From: Doris montereyensis
Lineage: Eukaryota; Mollusca; Gastropoda; Nudibranchia; Dorididae
DNA length: 64,000 nucleotides
Assembly: GCA_037039925.1 (NCBI GenBank)
Contig: JAXRKP010000100.1
Span: forward strand, 265,001 to 329,000
Direction of reading: 5' to 3'
A program made the translations under genes and the position numbers. Below are positions 60,225 through 64,000 of the stretch, piece by piece. Below the pieces are notes generated by a model. The model worked only from the letters and a program-made list of their open reading frames with translations. It had not been told where the DNA came from and did no database searches. The number at the start of each line of letters is the position of its first letter. The first letter of the stretch is position 1.

Positions 60225-60673
60225 AACAAACATGCCAGTGACGATCTGCCTTTGGTCAAAGGAGATCATATCCTTTAAGAAGTTTATCTCGACGATTTCC
60301 GGAATAAATAATAAAAAAAAAAAAAATTATGAGCAAATTGTGAGAAAATGTAAGAGGTACGATCCAGGAATGCTATATGCCTGCCATATTGTTTTCACCG
60401 GAAGTCCTCTTAGAATTGTTTGAAATGTCAAATAAAATCTAGAACTTTTGTTAATCTCGTATAAAATCTCCTAGAATTGTTTACAAACAATCACCTGGAA
60501 TTGTGTATAGTCTCTTAAAATTCTTTAAAATTTCCTAAAATGTTTGGTTTTGCTTAGTGCTGGGAGTCGTGAAGTACAGCTGAACTTAAAAGCTTCATTT
60601 TACATTATCGAGTCCAAAAAAGAAATAAAGTTCCCTTGCTTATCTTCCCTTTTCTTGTATTCATTTGCACCAG

Positions 60674-60761
60674 GTAGTGGAAGTGGATTTCTGAAGAGCT
60701 TTCAGCGTCTGGTGAGAGGAATCTGGATCCCAGGGAGTAATGAAGTTTTACAACCATCATT
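60674..60761 (+). CDS. TMEM38: TRIC channel (TMEM38-like), coding exon 4
   Basis: Encodes residues 162-191 (both split). Acceptor TTTGCACCAG after a good pyrimidine tract, donor GTAAGC. The peptide GSGSGFLKSFQRLVRGIW (162-179) followed by PGSNEVLQPS matches the family segment in which a Gly-rich turn, an F..L.(R/K)G.W helix and a P...NE(I/V)L loop lead to helix 6. The Arg/Lys-rich face of this stretch is part of the cytosolic side of the channel in known family members. Confidence 0.93.
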
Positions 60762-61164
60762 GTAAGCAGTTTATGATTGATCATGACCTTGATTTCATGT
60801 TTGTTCATTTTGTTTTTTGAAAAGAAACAGGAAGGTCATTGTAAATGTAGAACTTGACCTACTGGGTTTTTTAGTAACAGGTTTGTAATATAAGCAAGTA
60901 TTTAATACAATAAGGGAAGCCCTTTAACATTTTTTTTATCTAGAGAGAAAACAAAATTGAAAAGATTATAATGAATATTCCGATGCTCAGTAAAGAGTGA
61001 AATGCATTACTTTACTGTATGGTTTTTAAAAACTGCATTGGTTTGGTAAACTAATTATGTTTTAGTTTTAGTTTTAGTTTTTTTAAAAATTTTAATCCCC
61101 CACACCTTTCTTTGAATTAGATGGTTTCCTGTTAATTTTTGTCTGTGTTATCTGTATGATCTGA

Positions 61165-62125
61165 CACTAAAATGACCTCAAAACACTGAAATGATCTCAA
61201 AGCACTAAATTTATCTCAAAATAACCTCAATACACTGAAATGACCTCAGAACACTGAAATGACCTCAGAACACTGAAATGATCTTAAAGCACTAAATTTA
61301 TCTCAAAATGATCTCAATACACTGAAATGACCTCAATACACTGAAATGACCTCAGAACACTGAAATGACCTACACTGAAATACACTGAAATGACCTCAAT
61401 ACACTGAAATGACCAGAACACAGAACACTGAAATGGAAATGACCTCAAAACATTGAAATGATCTCAAAACACTGAAATGACCTCAACATTGAAATGATCT
61501 CAAAACACTGAAATGATCTCACACTGAAATGATCTCAAAACACTGAAATGATCGCAAAACACTAAATTTATCTCAAAATCACCTCAATACACTGAAATGA
61601 CCTCAGAACACTGAAATGACCTCAGAACACTGAAATGACCTCAGAATACTGAAATGACCTCAAAACACTGAAATAACCTCAAAAACACTGAAATGATCTC
61701 AAAACACTGAAATGATCTCAAAACATTGAAGCGATCTCAAAACATTGAAATGATTTCAAAACATTGAAATGATCTCAAAACACTGAAATGATCTCAAAAC
61801 ATTGAAATGATCTCAAAACACTGAAATGATCTCAAAACACTGAAATGAAATGATCTGAAAACACTAAAATGATCTCAAAACATTTAAACACTGAAGTGAT
61901 CTCAAAACACTAAAATGATCTCAAAACACTGAAATGATCTCAAAACATTGAAATGATCCCAAAACACTAAATTTATCTCAAAACGATCTCAAAACACTGG
62001 AATGATCTCAAACACAAAATTTATCTCAAAATGATCTCAAAACACTGAAATGACGTCAAAACATTGAAATGACCTCAAAACACTGAAATGATTTCAGAAC
62101 ACTGAAATAATCTCATGCTGAAATA
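61165..62125. repeat. 19-bp minisatellite, about 48 copies
   Basis: Units of CACTGAAATGACCTCAGAA or CACTGAAATGATCTCAAAA, with a CTAAATTTATCTCAAAA variant at intervals. It reaches to within about 85 bp of exon 5 and merges into the duplicated splice-acceptor segment. Confidence 0.95.
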
Positions 62126-62208
62126 ATTGCCTTTTCAATTTTGGGTACAGATCTCAGAACACTGAAATAATCTCACGCTGAAATAATTTCCTTTTCAATT
62201 TTGTGCAG
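62091..62208 (+). repeat. Duplicated 3' splice-site region of exon 5
   Basis: Two copies of about 60 bp, at 62091-62150 and 62151-62208. Both begin AT(T/C)TCAGAACACTGAAATA, both contain CCTTTTCAATTTT, and they end in GGGTACAG and GTGCAG respectively. The second AG (62207-62208) is the one that keeps the reading frame; the first (62149-62150) is a ready-made decoy acceptor 58 bases upstream. Confidence 0.9.
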
Positions 62209-62647
62209 CACCCTGAAAGCCAGCATTGTAGCATCCATCATCTTCTTGTGCGAACGCCTGAACTTCATTGCTGTGCCCCACCCTCTCATCTACTTTGGCG
62301 TCGTGCTTTTCTTCATCTACTTCAAGGTGTCTTCCATCGTCTTGGGCATCCATGACCCCTTCAGCCCGTTTGAGAATTTGTTTTGTGCCATTTTCATGGG
62401 GGCATGTGGGATGCTCTCCGTAGAGCGACTTCAAAGGAGCCCAGCAAAGAGGAGGACAACAAAGACCCAAGAAATGATGTCATCAAGTCCAAGGAAGACA
62501 AAAAGAAAGAGTGAACAAAAAAAAAGTGGCCGAAGAGCAACTCTTATAAATGGAAATGAAAAAACCCCCAAACAAATACATGTTAACATAGAGCTCTTCT
62601 TTTTGTTTATGTGGTTTCTTACTGAGTCAGTATTTGAGGAAATATGA
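62209..62647 (+). CDS. TMEM38: TRIC channel (TMEM38-like), last coding exon, tail frameshifted
   Basis: Begins with the third base of codon 191. TLKASIVASIIFLCER (192-207) is helix 6; PHPLIYFGVVLFFIYFKV (214-231) is helix 7; HDPFSPFENLFCAIFMG (239-255) ends the conserved core. From the G run 62398-62402 the frame as given reads a Ser/Arg/Lys-rich tail ending in a hydrophobic stretch, stop TGA 62645, 336 aa in all. In the frame one base over, the sequence reads GGMWDALRRATSKEPSKEED and continues to KSKEDKKKE and TGA at 62512-62514, for 292 aa. That fits the usual family length of about 290-300 and its charged C-terminus. I therefore think one G is missing here, either a sequencing error or a real mutation. 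Confidence 0.92.
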
Positions 62648-64000
62648 TCTGTGTATAATATTTATTATTTTCTTTTTCTCCTAGCTTAATTGTCACTTTG
62701 TTAAAAACTTTCTATAGTTAAACTGTAGATTGGTCAGAAGTCAGAAAAGTAAAGCCGAATTGCAAACACCTTTTTGCGTTGTGAATGGTCGTAAGACTTT
62801 TAATACCTTTTTCAAGATGGCTTACCATGCGATGATTCCATGTGAGATTTTGTGCCATTTGACACAGCTTTATCCAGGAACGAGTCAGCTTGACCACCAA
62901 CTGTCGTTGCTATTTATTGTGTTTCTTCAGATCAACCCCAGAAGGTTATAGAAGAGATGACACTTCAAAGGTTTTTTTATTATGAGTGTTTTCTTCTCAA
63001 CTTAAATTACATCATAATCATTGACCTTATGCCACCACTTGCATGTCTAAAGGTGTAAATGCTAAACCTGTCTGTGTGTGAACACTGCCAGTGATGACAT
63101 TGATTACAAAATTTTAGGCTAGATGTAACACAGAATTTAACCAATATATGAACTGGAGTTGTTAAAACATTTAACACAATGAGGCGTGTCGTAGTAACAC
63201 CACTCTTGATTTGATCCGCTATATGCTTAGTTCAGTGTGTTCCATGCCAAGTGTGGATGTATTTTTGAAATGGGTGTGAATGCATTTTTTGAAACACGTC
63301 TGGTTGAAAATGTCACAATCAGATAAATAGTCTCGCATCACAATTTTTCCATTCTTGTTCTAAGTTCTCATTAATGAGCTGAAGCAATCCAACCTTTATT
63401 GATGTCGTATTTATGTGTTTTCATTTTGACTTCATAATGTTGTTACATTTTGTTTAAAAAAGAGAAAGTGGATGTACCATTTTTCTTAGTCATGTTCAAA
63501 CAAAACAAAATGTGGTGCTTTTATCAGCAAACTTGTTTTTCTTTTTACATCAAGTTAGGCTAGTCATGTAATTCCCGACAGAATGTTTTGACTTTGTATA
63601 CCAGAGTTTTGCAATACATCCAACGTGAGACGAGAGAAAAAAATAACTGATTTTTGGTCTCCATGTCTTAGCACTAGTCTTAAACCAAATATGTTTTGTG
63701 AACCCCAGAATCAGGATTTTATGATTTTTAAACATATCTTGTGTCTAACATTTTCATTTTTTTTTTTACGAGTGAGTGTGTGTATGTTACTCTTTCATTT
63801 TTGTTTTGTTTGTGTGTCTATGTGATTTGATTCTCACATGTGTGTGTGTGTGTGTGTGTGTGTCTATGTTATTCCCCCTTGTTCTTTCCCAAACTGCTCC
63901 CAATTTGACATATTCACATTCCACCCTTGAAATAGGCACTGGTCATTTCCATGGTGGTATTTTGTCATGATGCTTTTCTCTCCTCCACCTTGTGCACTAC
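62648..64000. other. 3' flank / probable 3' UTR of the TRIC gene
   Basis: AT-rich. I saw no canonical AATAAA in this stretch, so the polyadenylation site is unplaced. A (GT)n run lies at about 63838-63863. No second gene is supported. Confidence 0.5.

Larger units (their letters stand above)
42279..60673 (+). other. TRIC intron 3 (18.4 kb): contents
   Basis: Filled mostly by tandem arrays and LINE fragments. The unique stretches 42279-42480, 44370-45570, 47800-48790, 50750-51226, 58640-59009 and 60225-60673 show no other gene that I can support; the last of these contains an A run at 60311-60325. Confidence 0.8.
60762..62208 (+). other. TRIC intron 4 (1.4 kb): contents
   Basis: AT-rich unique DNA (60762-61160), then a 19-bp array, then a duplicated acceptor region immediately before exon 5. 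Confidence 0.85.

Noticed and set aside
58980..60423. 429-codon (-) and 350-codon (+) ORFs
   Set aside because: Products of the 54-bp array on opposite strands; no conserved domain.

Overview
The window is eukaryotic: there are no bacterial operons, one gene is spread over five short coding exons with GT/AG introns, and the rest is dominated by tandem repeats and decayed retroelements. The repeat style (many unrelated minisatellite families, tRNA-derived SINEs with box A/box B heads, long TCTC/TCTG tracts, AGATCTAGAT-rich DNA) fits an invertebrate, most likely a mollusc such as a gastropod. That assignment is inference.

The one gene I can identify is a TMEM38-type trimeric intracellular cation (TRIC) channel gene on the + strand. 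It has coding exons at 24406-24532, 27240-27411, 42094-42278, 60674-60761 and 62209-62514 (or to 62647 as the sequence reads), with introns of about 2.7, 14.7, 18.4 and 1.4 kb. All splice phases agree. A run of five G at 62398-62402 appears to be one base short. Read as it stands the protein is 336 aa with an unlikely tail; with one more base it would be 292 aa with a lysine/glutamate-rich tail typical of the family.

Layout. 1-24 kb is intergenic, or the 3' end of an unidentified gene with a possible last exon at 1598-1656. It is packed with about 17 tandem arrays of unrelated sequence. 24.4-62.6 kb is the TRIC gene. Intron 1 carries fold-back elements, including a nearly perfect 50-bp inverted repeat. 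Intron 2 carries a 6.3-kb array of a 68-bp unit, a TCTC/TCTG tract and SINEs. Intron 3 carries 14-, 73-, 37-, 36-, 21-, 72-, 30-, 110- and 54-bp arrays plus fragments of one LINE. Intron 4 carries a 19-bp array that runs almost to the last exon. After 62.6 kb there is 3' flank with no further gene seen. My array boundaries sum to roughly 36 kb, more than half of the window.

The most interesting observation concerns 51.2-58.6 kb. A non-LTR retrotransposon endonuclease fragment and the C-terminal part of its reverse-transcriptase ORF lie in the same orientation. Between and inside them, four tandem arrays (units of 21, 72, 30 and 110 bp) are amplifications of successive segments of that same ORF, in the order in which those segments occur in the protein. 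The same happens to a SINE at 5.0-5.4 kb, whose body is interrupted by six copies of its own internal segment. So many of the minisatellites here seem to have been seeded by local amplification inside transposable elements.
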